Below are positions 45,301-58,800 of a stretch of 64,000 bases of DNA, piece after piece. The translations under genes were made by a program, and so were the position numbers. Below the pieces are notes generated by a model that saw only the letters and a list, made by a program, of their open reading frames with translations, was not told where the DNA came from and did no database searches. This stretch comes from Ooceraea biroi (lineage: Eukaryota; Arthropoda; Insecta; Hymenoptera; Formicidae), in the NCBI RefSeq assembly GCF_003672135.1, contig NC_039517.1, forward strand, positions 4,030,001-4,094,000. Reading direction: 5' to 3'. Each line of letters begins with the position of its first letter. Position 1 is the stretch's first letter.

Positions 45301-48300
45301 TGCTTCGCGATGGTACAAGATGAAAGACTTTTCTCCGTGTTTTTCAGGATTATCCCGCATCGCTTTGTTTCGCACCAGGTTCCAGTATTCGTCTTCTTGT
45401 CGTACAGAATCTATTTCGTATAGTATAGTGTAATTAATTTGTCGTTAATTTCAATCGTAGCAATTTTTTGTAGTCTTCTTTTTTAGTTTGCAATGTCCCT
45501 GCACAGTAATGCATTTGCATGGCACGTACGTAATAGCACGAATCAAAGATGTTCTCAATCGCACCAAGTATTGTGCATTGTGTGTAATCGGTTACTTTAA
45601 GTAGTAATTAAACCGAGATCTATGTGTGTGTACGACACATTCGGATCATAAACCCAACGGGAAGTAGTTTATTAAACTGGCATACGTTAACCCACGTAGA
45701 AAATGCTTTTATGGAAATATCATCAAGCCCAGTCAGTAATGATTCTCTCCATATACGTAATTCCAAGTATCTTCTCTCGAAGGATTTACAAAGTCACGAT
45801 ATTGCCACACAGTATATTCCGAAAAGTTTCAACGAATATAAATTGATCGTCATCAAACATCAAACAGGTCGGTAACTTATAATGGATTCATTAGCATAAT
45901 AATTAAAATTTTCTATAGCACGTTCCGCACGGACCGTGTATCGTAAAAACATTTGCGCGAAATAATTTTATATAGCTCTGGTGTTATTTCAAAGTTGAAG
46001 GCAAAATACAGCTTATTATCTGAAGCGATAATGAAATTTTCCATAAAGTGTAAAGTTTTCTCGTAGTTATACGGATTGAGAAAATTATGCGATGTCATTT
46101 TTGTCAGGTATCCAATGAAGATGTGTAATTTGTTCTGCATGAGTGCCACACTGGCAGCTGTGCTATGAAATCACAAAATGTAGGAAAGCGCTCATGATTA
46201 AAACCCGTAATCATACATGCTGCGACGGGTAAACAAGTAATTATTTTACATCCGCGGAACTTTTGGGAGCAGATTGTTATGTAGAAGCGTAACGCATAGA
46301 CTAAGTTAAAATCGTTATCGAATCGAGAAATTCTTATAATGCATATTATTGCGTAATGGTACTGGAATCAAAGGCGAATACAATCATAAAAAATTGTTTA
46401 ATCAAACAATAGTCTCATAAATAGCTCGTTATTACGCATCGATACTTTACTCTCCTCCCTTCAATTCGCTATTGTGCTCGGATCTGATTCGGTTTCAATG
46501 CATATTTATAGTTTATCCAATATTTCACAGTATCTTCTATCAATTTTATTCACGTTAGACCGCATGGAATGTTCATCCGGATTACTTACTAATATTATTA
46601 CACAATTGACTTTTGCTAAGTGTACATAATTTCAATCTCCTTGCTACTTCTTTGTCCCCCGTTTTCATCCACGATGATTTGCTATAGATCAAGATTTGTG
46701 TAACGTTACACGTGAGATACGTTGGAGAATGTCATCACACGTGGTAGAGTAAACTCGTCTCGTACGCGTCGAATTAAACCATGAACCACAGCTGAAACGA
46801 TACATTTTACACTTATTGCTTATGAAACAAAAATTATGAGAAAAATATTAGATAGACGTTAATTTCGCCGCGCAATGCAATTTTCTGATAATAATCTCGT
46901 TAAGAGTAGCAGAACCGAAGTCGACGATTTTACCAAGCTATCGACTTGAAATAACAGCTCTACTTACTTCTGGCTTGGTAGCTTGGACGCATTTCGCTAT
47001 CTTAAATACTTTTTCACATCCGTCAGCACCCTCTAGAACATCAATCGGTTAGAAAGAAATACACTTATCAAATATCAAATAATTATATGTCGAGTTCATA
47101 GATATTCACGACTTACCTTGTACGGCGCATTTGTTCAAAAGCTCGGTGGCAAGTTCCAGAAATTGTTCCGGGATAACCCCTAGCAGCATCTCCGTTTCCA
47201 GGTTACCCTCTTCATCAACCTGTGTCGAGACATCATTTCGATAAATATTGCATTTCATTCGTACAGATTAAATGAACAAACAAAAATGAGTATATTTTAC
47301 CAAACTGAACGCATCGAGCATGCAATGCATGTAGCACGCTATACTGCGGTCGTCCGCGAGGTTTCCATTGTTAACTTCGTCGATAAGTGCTGCATGAAAT
47401 TGAAATGCTTATTAAGTCGTGAACGCAACGGAATGATAATTTGGATAAATCTAAACGATCTTCCGTGAGACAAACAGGATTTTGGGATCGTCTCGGAAAG
47501 AACGCGTAACAGCCTAACATGATTATCGGCTACGCTGTTAATCGCAAGACTCACCCTGGGAGGTTCCATGTTCGCCCATGCACCGTTTCTTGTCACCTTG
47601 AACCATTTCCAACATCTCCGGGGGCACCCAGTCAGGTGGCTAGGCAAAATCAGAATTTATTACAGACGCATCGCGGTAGGCATCCTCGCGTATCGGACTT
47701 TAGCACTATTCGGTGCATCACGCGCGCGTGCAGCACATTACCAAAGGAATAAGGCAGATCACTGTCAATCATTGCGTTCTCCCTATCAAACGGATTCTAC
47801 TCTGCATTTCTTTTGAAAGCAAGCTAAGAGGCTTACCCCCCCGGCGGACACGTAAATGGCCTGTAGCAACACTACAGCGACGATCACCGACACGCGCATT
47901 GTCGTACTTGTTCGCTCGCACCTCTCGATATGTCCACTTTTCTATGGCAAAATGTAACGTTCGCGATGTTACACGCGCTTTTTATAACGCCGCGACAACG
48001 GGATGTGGGCGTGTTTAACAGAGGGTTAATGTCACATATCCTTCGCGTACTGATTGAGGCTCTCCATCGTTAAGTCGCCGATTAATATCCTGCTAATTTT
48101 TGTCTCTTAACGGAAGCGTACGACACGGAATTACGTATGTCCGCGACCTTGGATGCATCCTGCATACCTGCAAATATATATTTGCACAACTGGAAAATCA
48201 GAGAAGTTAGGAGAGCTAGAGGAGAGGCTACCTGAAACGGACGAGAGAGAGAATAGTGACCCTTGGCAATAATTTCAATGAAATAATTTCGACTTATTAA

Positions 48301-49791
48301 TTTATTATGTATATGAATGCTCAGTCTTCGACGTGCGTATTGAACGATACCTATCTTATACCTATCATAGAATATTTTTGCAATTGTACTTGAAGCCAAG
48401 GGCAACTCGGGGCAAGGGGAAGTTTTTATTACACGTAATTAACGGCACTCGATTGAAACGCTAACCGGAGACGGATGCTTATCTAGTTGGATGCACGACC
48501 CTATGGCATTTTCAGTAGAGACGTTATTCACTATGCGTGTATATATCAGAGTTAGTTATACATTTCAAGTGTGATTTTTCATTAACAGATCAAATTACGT
48601 GCAACGTGTATTTTAAGATACATGCATTTCACGTCTCATTTTACGTATCGTATATTTAATAATGTACACGTAAATGATAATTCTTTAAATAATGCTGTTT
48701 CTCTTTACGTAATCTTATCAACGGCTAAATAAAGTATATCCGTCGATAATGCGGAAGATATTGTACGCGAAACAATGTCGTAACCAGTAAAAAAATACAA
48801 CGCGTGCAAAACGAGTATAGCATTACCACTAAATTGTAAGAATTGCCAACAATCGCGGTAATACTAGATCAGCAGATATGGTAATAACTGAAAATTGACT
48901 AGCTTTGTCGCTTTAAGTTCAAGAGAAAAAAGAAATACGAGGAAAAAACTTTTGTATTAGCAGTGACCGTATCTGCGATACGTTAATTTGATACGATCGT
49001 ATCATCACTCTAATCACTTGGTATTACGGACTAAGCTTTGTGTCGCGATAGCCACAATTTGTGAATTGATGTAATTGTTTGCTCACGGAGACTGCACTCA
49101 CTATGTTGCGCTACCGGAGGTAATTAACAAAGCGGATTCGTATTTCGATTTATAGTGTGTACGCGCATTTATACTAGAGCGTGTATCGCGTACCAATCTA
49201 TATAACGAAGCAATTAAATCGCGCAACGAAACATTGCATTGTGACCGTGTAACGCTTCATTATCGACGCTTGCGCGTAAGTCATCGCGCGGCAAGGACAA
49301 AGGTATCATGAGACGACATTCTCGAATTTAACCGCATTCGATCAAATCGATGAACCCATCTGATTAACCCGTTGTATTTTCCCGTCACGCGCTATTTCCC
49401 ACTAGCAATCATTGAAAATTAATTAGATTACGAACACAGCACGTAATCCCCGATTGATCATGTTTCGACGTGTGTCGACGATTGATGTATCGCGATTTGT
49501 CACGTCGGATGACATGTTGCTGAGGGACGCGATTTAGACGAAACCGAATTAGGGCGTTCGCGGTGGATCTTCCTTGGTGCTTCAGCTGAAGCACAGACGA
49601 TGTGTCGCAGAGATTGCAAAAATAGCTCGGAACAATGTAAAGCGGTATTTCCTTGTGCCGACAGACCTTGTAAGTTCCCTGAATAAGTGATACTTTCTAA
49701 GCTGTCTTATAGTTCCGTGAGAAATTGATCGATCACGCAGGACAACGAGGAATCATTGTTTAGACTCCGAGTATCACAATGCCACGGAGAG

Positions 49792-49823
<32 letters not shown>

Positions 49824-52800
49824 CTCAGTGCTTATTAATACACTCCGACCTTGATACGGCGCTCGGTTCGAGGGTAACGCGAGTCCTATAGTATAGCGAT
49901 ATATCGCTTATACTCCCGCGCAGCTGAGTTTCCGTTGCCAGTTGGAGCGACAGATCGCCAACATGTGTTTCTGATACCTGATTATCCCAGATCCGGACCT
50001 ACCAAGACAGTCGAGAGTTGGACCACCTCGTCCACTTAAACCGATCTCGGTCGGTTCTCTTTTTCTCTCTCAGTCTTCCCAATCGCACGGTTGTTGCTAT
50101 CAGCGTAACGGCCAGTTGTGTATCGCCATCGAGAAAACCAAGGTCAGCTTTCAATCGCGCGACGAAACGTAACGGGCACGATCGGGGTCAAGAGACTCGT
50201 TCTCCGGGTTTTTACCCCCCGTCGTTCGATCATCCGATGCGCCCCACGGGACTCGTCGTCGCGATTGCACTCGCAGCGTCTTCCCGCTCGTCCAACTTGC
50301 TCGTGTGCACGCGAATCGATCGAATTTCCGGCGGATTTCTGCTCCTGCGCACGTGCCGTGGCGCACCTACCCTTCCGTTCATGCCATCGTGACGCCTCGT
50401 GCAAGAGGTCGACTCGCGATCAGCCAGGATCTCCGTCCACGCGATCTAATTTAACGGCAGATCCGCGAACTCTATCATGGGGCGTACATGGAACGCGCTA
50501 CCGGTCGCAGAGAAATCAAATGGCACGCGGAAGCTAGCTGACCGGGAATATCAGCGTTGAAGGGATCGAAATTTATTTCGTGATGGATTCAGCAGGCACG
50601 AATTCAGCAAATCGAAATTGAATTTGCATCTTTGATGCAACTTGCCACCTTCTCTCTCCAGCGAAAAGAAACTGCATTTGTTTGCCCGGCAGGGTTCTCA
50701 CTCTTTGTGAGATGCGTGAGGAAGTTCGGGTGAAAAGGTCATTTGCTCAATGATGCGAGCGATTAAGTCGCAAGCTCCAGGGGCAAAGTGGAAAACAAAC
50801 AGCGGATACACGTGCTTCGGAGCGAGTGTGCGTTTGCATACGGAATATTGATTAGGTTACTCGTACAGATACTCGGAGTTTGTCAGTTTCGTTCCTTCCC
50901 AGCGTGTCGATTGTTACAGCCGTAGCTGCTGCAGTCGCAGCTGCACCCAGTTCCGATTGTCGTCGCTACAAACTCGTTCTCATCCTCGAGAGTGTTGCGC
51001 GCAAAAGACCGCGTAAATTCGCGAGGGCGTCGATTTGCTTCTCGCTCTTCTCGATCGTTCCAGGAATACGCACCAGTATTTCGCCAGCGTTTAAAAAACG
51101 GGATTTTTATATCTCGATCCAGTCGCAAAGTAGCTCGCGACACGGCGATCGATCTTTGACGATAATACCCGTCACGCGCTCAAATTCTCGGAGATTTTAC
51201 ACATAGCACGAAAAATTGACAATACGATTGTCTTAAAATCTTATGCGAATTTATTCTTTCTGTCTCATCTGCGATCCTTAATCCTTAATCATGGATTCAG
51301 GAAGATCGCATTGATTGATTCAATCATCTTATCTACTGTGATTCCGGAAGGCAACACGGATCCAACGGATTTGGTCGAAATGCAACCGCACGCGTGTCCT
51401 GCTTCCGTCTTATCAGCCTTGAATGACGATGGGTAGCCTTGCCGAACTAGGTCATCACCGTTGGGAGACGGTAGACGGCGACGGCGGGCGTCGCGACGAC
51501 GACGACGACGACGAGGAGCACTATTCACCATGTGCGTGGGTAGCACGAAGTTGTCATCAAAAGGCAAGGGTAGGGACCTAGGTCGCTGAAGCGGAGAACT
51601 ATGAACGGGCAGGAAAGGAACGCCAGGGGATCGTAAGACGGAAGCTTTTCCCACGACGATCAGTTCCCGACCTCTCTAACGTGTTCCGTGTTCCTCGCCA
51701 TTCACAGGTGTTCTGTATGCGTTCTCATTCTGCGGAAGGTAGAATACAGATACCTGGATTATAATTCCCAAGTTGCCATTGAGATCTATTCTCGTTAACG
51801 AGATTTTAATTGTACGTCTTCTCGTGTCAGAATTCCAATTGATATTCCGTTTGGAAGAGAGCGAGAGAATTCGGCTTAAATTTCAGCTTAAATTTACTGT
51901 TGCATTTTTCGCGAGTTTACTCTTGACATTATCAATCCAAGTATCATCCAATATCGAACGTTCAATTATTTCATATTACGTAATATTATTTCCAATAATG
52001 CCGAAGGTCTTTAGTTTTCTCGTTGAGAAGATTCTCGCACGACGTGATTCGCGCGAGGGACTGCCTCGCTCCATAATTTCTCATCCCATTGCACCGTTAG
52101 CGATCCGACATCGGACGGTCGACTTGCATAAGAGGTCAAATGAAGATAAAATTACAACCTGGAAAGTGTCATCGGCGTTCGATCGACCACGGTGTCCTTG
52201 AATATCATCTGTGAAAGTCGAAGGACATAAACCAGTTGAATATTTAACAGCGGTATCACGGACTTAAATCCAAATCTTAATTTGGATTTAAGGTTCATTC
52301 AAGTCGGCCAAGAACTCGGCTACGACGTAGAATTCTGCTTAGCTTCGCGATATATATCTACCGTTCTTGGACTATACGGATACTTATTTTCGTACAAAAT
52401 TAATGCTTCCTACTAGCGTTCATTTTTCAATGGCAATAATTGTACCGTAAATCTACTCGATTCTGTAGACCCAAGTTTTCCCCTCGCGTTTTGCTTTTTC
52501 TCTTCGTTCGGGTGTGAACCACGCGTATTGATGCATGCACGACCTTCGAAAATGGTTCTGTTCCCGCAATTTTAAAGAGATTCCTTAGAAGGGAACAAAG
52601 TATTGCTTGAAATAAATGTGAACGTGAAACATCGTGAAAACGAGCATATCATTTCACAAACATTGGTAAAAGAAAGTCGTTGTAATAAAACGAATAAGGG
52701 ATATAAACGACTAATGGAAAGTCATGAGGTTTTGCGTTGCAAGTTTGTTTCCCCGCGGGTGAAAGGTCCGAGATCAGGGAATTTACGTGCGAAGGAAGCT

Positions 52801-55800
52801 CGACTTGTCTCAGGTTTAAGTCTTCCGTAAAGAACGTTTTTCTAATCCTCGATTTCGTTATTCAGTCGGTGGAGACTCACGTCGCAACTTGAGATCGCAT
52901 GTAACCCACGTTTCCTGTTCGAGAGCGACTACGTTGTCGATTGCGCGGGCATAGCACGCTGTATTCCGCGCTGCTGCGATGAATAGCGATACACGGCAAG
53001 CTGCCGTATTTGTCGTCTATACTTCGGCGGGCCCGTCCTCCGATAATCTCGTTCTTGAATATGGATGGCGGAGTAATTACATTCTGGCCTCCTCGGTGGC
53101 GGAACACGAGAGGAAATCGACTGGCGGCAGTACGGCGCACATCGATCGCGGACACGTATTCCGGCGTGCCTCGCGTCTGCCGCACACGTTATACACTCCC
53201 GCGAGAACTAATATCGGTCTCGCATTGAGATGCAGACGAGAAGAAGCCGACTCGGTGTCGCGTGCATCCGCGGCACTCGTCTCGATCGTCGGCACGCGCC
53301 ACGTGCCGACAAGTATCGCCGTCGCTCTCCAATCCGTTGAAACTTTTATCGAGGCGGAGATACGCGGAGGAGACGCATGAAAATCACTTGGCACTTGAAG
53401 CGATAAACGGATCCAGCTACTCGCATTGTTTTCAGTCCGCTTCTCAAGCGAGGACGATACGATTCCAAAGTCGGATGACTCTCGGTCGAGTGAAAGGGCT
53501 ATGGGCGTAGACCGACATCTGCTGCACGGAGGCGGTTGATTTTCCTCGTTAACCCGAGTAGATATGGAGAATTTGCGGAGACACGGACATGCCTCTCGTT
53601 AATGTCGATGCTAATTGAAGGTACGTTTCTTCAACGAGCGCGGCTTGGTCGATGCGCCGCGTCGCGCCGTCTCGTGCGACGCCCACGGCCCTGACATTGG
53701 GGAAACTTGTGAATGGAGAACGTCGACCCGCGTCAAGTCACCAGTTCGTTTCCACATTTTCGATATAATTACATTACGGTTCTTTTCTGAGGGGAGTTTC
53801 CCGGTACCTGATATGCTCGGAAAAGAAATACGGGCAAGAACGTCTCTCGTTCCCGACCGATGGAAATTCACCGATAACTTTTCTATTTTTCTTTTTTCTT
53901 TTTTTTATGAGGGAAGGAAATCTTGGTGCACTTCCTCTTTCTAGAAATCACCGCCCTTTTTTCTTTTCTTTTGCTATTACTCCTATTAAAAGTAGCTCCA
54001 CCTTGATGACATAGTAGCTTCCACTTATCGATCCTTGTCGTGCGATCGTCCTCGTCATAAATCATACCAGTTAATAGCATTTGTGGCTGCTTATAACATC
54101 GTTATTTATATTTCTGGATACGTTTTCTCCCAACAAAGGTTTTATATAAAGCCCGGCATAATCGGAGCCAAGTGGCTACCATGATGCGCGGCAGAATATG
54201 TTAACATCTACGTTATCATAGGCGCGAACACGATGAGCTGCGCGTGCAATGTGCGCCGTTCGTGTGTACGATGTAAAAAAGTCGCGATCGAGCTATTCTT
54301 GCATCGTCACTACGCCAGACGCTGCCGATATACGTATTCTGTATATTACATTATGCAAACATAGTGAGCGTAACGTAGCGATACCGGTTCGATTATTATA
54401 ATAAAAGTCATGTCGTGCTGCCTAGGTCTAGACTGGGCTGTCTCGAAATACGCTTCGATAAAACCTATCGGGAGTTACCACGCTTGTTCGCGCGCGTGGT
54501 TAAGCTGTTACATCATCAGCGATTCCAACTACGTGGAACTGTTGCGTCGCATGCAAATGTTGCTACATCGTGCTTTGGGAAATAAAAGCCGATGATTTTC
54601 CACAGTCACGTCATTGTACGTCGCCAGATTGTTTTGCGAGATACGGGCACGGATCAAGAAATTAACAGATTAGCGTGATTGTGACAAGAAAGTGTTGAGG
54701 TCAATTCTGATGAGCGTGTCCCTTTCCAGGCATCCGCTTTTAAATATGATATCAAACGTCCCACGATACTGATGCTGTGATTAACGAGCGGATGACACGC
54801 GCTCTCGTCAAGCGTCGTCTACGAACGCTCATAATCGTGGGAGAGACGTTCTGTGTTTATCACATAATTCAACAGATATTAGGTAATAGCCGTGCGACCC
54901 ACGTTCATCCAACACATGCTGACTAACACGGCAACCAGAGATTTCTTTATTGGGTTCGCGGCAGGAAGCTCAAAGTCCCACGAAATCTTTTTACTCCCGT
55001 CAGTCTGGCACTCGTGTTTTTTTTTATCTCGCCTTAAAAAGGAAGCCACTCTCAGGGAAACTTAGGGAAACTCGCGGAATCTAATTTTATTCAAGTACAC
55101 CGTTACGTTCTAAATCGTTTCAATCATCAATCCTGTATAGCTGTACGCGCTATAAAGCTATAAGACAAACGCGAATATATGAAGATAAACTTGAAATGAA
55201 ATGATGGTTTAAATTTCTTTAAAAGGGAGACGCTTCAAATCCCGTGGATACGATATCACGGATCATTTTTGTATTCAAACTTTCGTGGAAAGAAGACGCA
55301 CAGCCGTGCTATCCGATCGAGTTAGCGATGTCCAATTTGCAGAGTGTCTTCTTTTCTTGAGATATAAAGCAGCGAGATATTGTTGCTTCTCGGAAAGTAT
55401 TCTTTATTGCATACTTGCTTGCATCTCGGATCGTTGTACGAGAAACGGCGTAAACGAAGGCAGCAACTGCAGCTTACGACTATCTGCTTACAACTTGGTG
55501 ATCGAGTGGTAACCAATCCGAGAAAAATAGCTGTCAGGGGAAAGTAGCAGTGTAATCGGCGGATTACATGTAATTCCATAACGACGAGATATCCCCGTAG
55601 TACCGATAAGCTTTATAACAGAGACGAATTTTCTTCGTACATGGGAATACATTTTTTCTCGAGTGGATTTCGAGTAGAGTTTTCCTGAATGTCCGGAGCA
55701 GATGAATATCTGCATTAAATTTCATAAAATATTTTAATCGCCGTTCATAATGCCAATGATGACAACGCGAATCGTAAAGCAGATGAGACATTTTACGAGG

Positions 55801-58800
55801 CGGGAAAATTCTTCGCCATCGGTTGAATGGCGCCGGTAGTTGGAGGGTTCGGAAAACGGGTTTTGCCACCGTAGCTTGGAGATAGAAGTGAATGATTTCC
55901 CTTCGACTCGACCCCGACTCCTTTTCCTTCCATGTATAAGGCATGCGAATCTGTCTTCGTGCCCTGTAAGCGCACTGTAATTCGGAACAATGAAATTCTC
56001 CGAAATTCTATTTTATCGGCACGATTGCTCGCGGTGCTCGTTAATTATCAATGTTCGATCTTGATTCTCCAAGTTACAGTACACTCGCGCTTCTTTTTAG
56101 CTCGCTGTAACTCGATTTGGCTCGAGTCACCGTATCACAGATCTCGCAAATGCTCTCTTTTACGAGCAATGGTGAAACTATGTTTTGACGCACACTCTGA
56201 AATCTCTCACAAGATATATAAAGATATCTTGTATGTTAACCTGATCTCCGTTAATCAGAACCTAATATACAAGGTGTTTCCTAGGTAAGTAGACAAACTT
56301 AAGGAGGATATTCCTTGGCTTATTTTAAGAAGAAAAGGTCATATAAACATATGTCCTAAACTGCTTTGTTTTCCAAAAAAAGTACATCACTGTTTTCGTT
56401 CACTTTTCGGATAGCGTGCTTTTGCAGTACGAGTCAACAGCGGTGGGGATGGAGTGGGGATGGTCAATTTTTGAACAGGAAGTTTGCCAATCGATGGATC
56501 GGTCGAGGTACTCAAAGACCAAACCATTTATGGCCTGCAAGATCCCCAGACTTAAATCCAGTAGATTTTTTTCTATGGGGACAGCTTAAATCTTTAGTTT
56601 ACGCTACACCTATTCAAAATGAAGAAGATCTCAGAAATCGCATAATAGATGGATGTGAAAGAATACGTAACACTCCAGGTATTTTTGAGCGTGTACGTCA
56701 ATCAATGGAAAGGAGAGTTGAGGCGTGTATCATGGCTGCAGGTGGACATTTTCAGCAGTTACTGTGATGTTATTATTTTTCTTTTTAGTTACTATTTTCT
56801 TTTTCGTTGTAATTTTTCTTTTTGGTTACTATTGTTTTTCATTTGTTTCATTTGCAATAATACAAACTGTTCTATAATAAACGAAAAGTGAACGAAAACA
56901 GTGATGTACTTTTTTTTGGAAAACAAAGCAGTTTAGGACATATGTTTATATGACCTTTTCTTCTTAAAATAAGCCAAGGAATATCCTCCTTAAGTTTTTC
57001 TACTTACTTAGGAAACACCCTGTATAGAAACCAGTTCCGCAAATGTGCCACGATGAATCAGCGCAATAAAAAGGCGCAACACCGCGTGCGTTTCGCTTGT
57101 TACCGCACCGTCACCGTAAATTTGTGCTGCGATTTACACACGTCATAGTGCTAATTGAAATTCTTAAAGAGGTTTCCCTCGTGTGCTTATTTCTGCAGAC
57201 GGCGCTCAGCAATTTGGAGGAGATGCAGCACAACTCCATGGTGTATCGCAGCGACAACAGGAGCCGAAGCATAGGGGTGGGACCGATGCGGTCGCGCCCC
57301 ATGGAAAAGAGACACGACACATCACCGTACAGCGGGGTGCCTTACCTGTCGCCACCACCACCAGACACTTGGCGAAGAACGAACTCGGACTCGGCTTTGC
57401 ACCAAAGCGCCAACGAGGCTTGCCAATCGACCTCCGCCATACCTCATCGACGAGGTAGCGACGCATGTCGGTTTTTCTTTTTCTCTTTATTTCTAATATA
57501 CGAAACTCGCTTAGATTGCACGTATCGTACGCCGTACGTCTCTGACCCGCGCTTTCTCGAGAAATTACGAAAACGCCGTCGTTGGCGAGATAGCTCGCGG
57601 GATCTTGCGTAATATGGTGTTTCATCGAAACGCTCGCCGCGTACGTTCTTATCTATGATAAATTAATGTCGTAAATCGAAGTTGCGATATATCTGTACTC
57701 TGCCTCTGTCCAAATACTTGTTTGTATTCACGAATAAAAATACGAGCATTCGTTTTATTGTAATTTGTGCGTGTCGTATTCAAGAAAAATATCCAACGTA
57801 TCTTATCTTTCTATCAAGCGTATCGTGTTTCTTCAAACATGGTTCTCTTGGTGGCCGTAACTCTCCGTGAGGGCGATTAATCAGAGGCACCCTGCGTGAA
57901 ATTCATCGTTTTACACACAAACGCCGTTTCATCAACCGTTAATATTTAATAATCTTACCAAACTGGCAAAGCGGTTTCAACTTGCGGTATGCTTTATTTT
58001 GCGTGAACGCGAAATTGCGTTTCGCCTCAGTTTTAGGACTCGAGCGTGATCAAATATTCGCGCAACAGAGTAAATAATATAGTTTTTCTGTATCGCACGT
58101 ATGGCTGTATGAACTTATCCTGCGTAAACTGCCACGATTTTAACAAAACTTCTCTGCTGCGAGTTTCGACGCGCTTTCACGAATAACTCGGCTCGGAAAT
58201 TCCGTCATTATCATATCGTCTTGTTACCTCGTTAATCGCAATACTCTGCTTCGTTCTCTTAAGCGAGGAATTAATATCGTCGTACCGCGCACGTAAATGC
58301 ATGAATTACATATTATTCACATGTATCTCACGATACATTTTTGATAAAAGCTACAAGTTATCCTCAGATCGCGTCAGATGCTGATCACGAAAGTCTAGAA
58401 AGTGATGTCGCACTGACAACGAGATATACGAAACGTTATACGGTAGTAACGTTAGTAAGCGGTATTACGTTGCGCCAGAGAAATCGGATAGCTTAAGTTT
58501 AAAAAACACATGCATTCTGCACGATCGTAACAGGGGCTGCCGTACGCGAAAATGATTATTTTGTACATGATACCATGGTAAATTAGCTCTGAATGAACGG
58601 AACGAAATGAAATGCATCAGCCACAAACAGAACGGCGCATTTACATCTAATAGTGCAAATGCGAAACTTCATAAATTGCATGTTCTGTAATTAACAGATC
58701 AACACGCTATGACCGGAAGCGGTAGCGACAACAGGGATTCTCATCACAGCTTCATCGAACGACCAAGATCCTCGTGCGAAATGCCTAGAGTGCCTGGGAT

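Larger units (their letters stand above)
48000..56265 (+). other. CRTC intron 2, middle: no confident gene
   Basis: 8.3 kb without a recognised gene. It contains a (GA)n run at 49799-49823, a perfect 13-bp-arm hairpin at 52263-52292, and GC-richer tracts (50.0-51.7 and 52.9-53.5 kb) with overlapping open frames on both strands. Of these, only the minus-strand frame 51654-51289 reads at all like protein, and it is unrecognised. Confidence 0.5.

Noticed and set aside
52979..53394. Overlapping 133-codon plus and 105-codon minus frames
   Set aside because: Both strands are open in a CpG-rich tract. Neither resembles a protein and no splice sites bound them well.
54139..54200. AAAGCCCGGCATAATCGGAG as another copy of the 159-bp MITE
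   Set aside because: Only the first eight or so bases match AAGCCCGG, and no inverted partner or TAA-flanked end was found.
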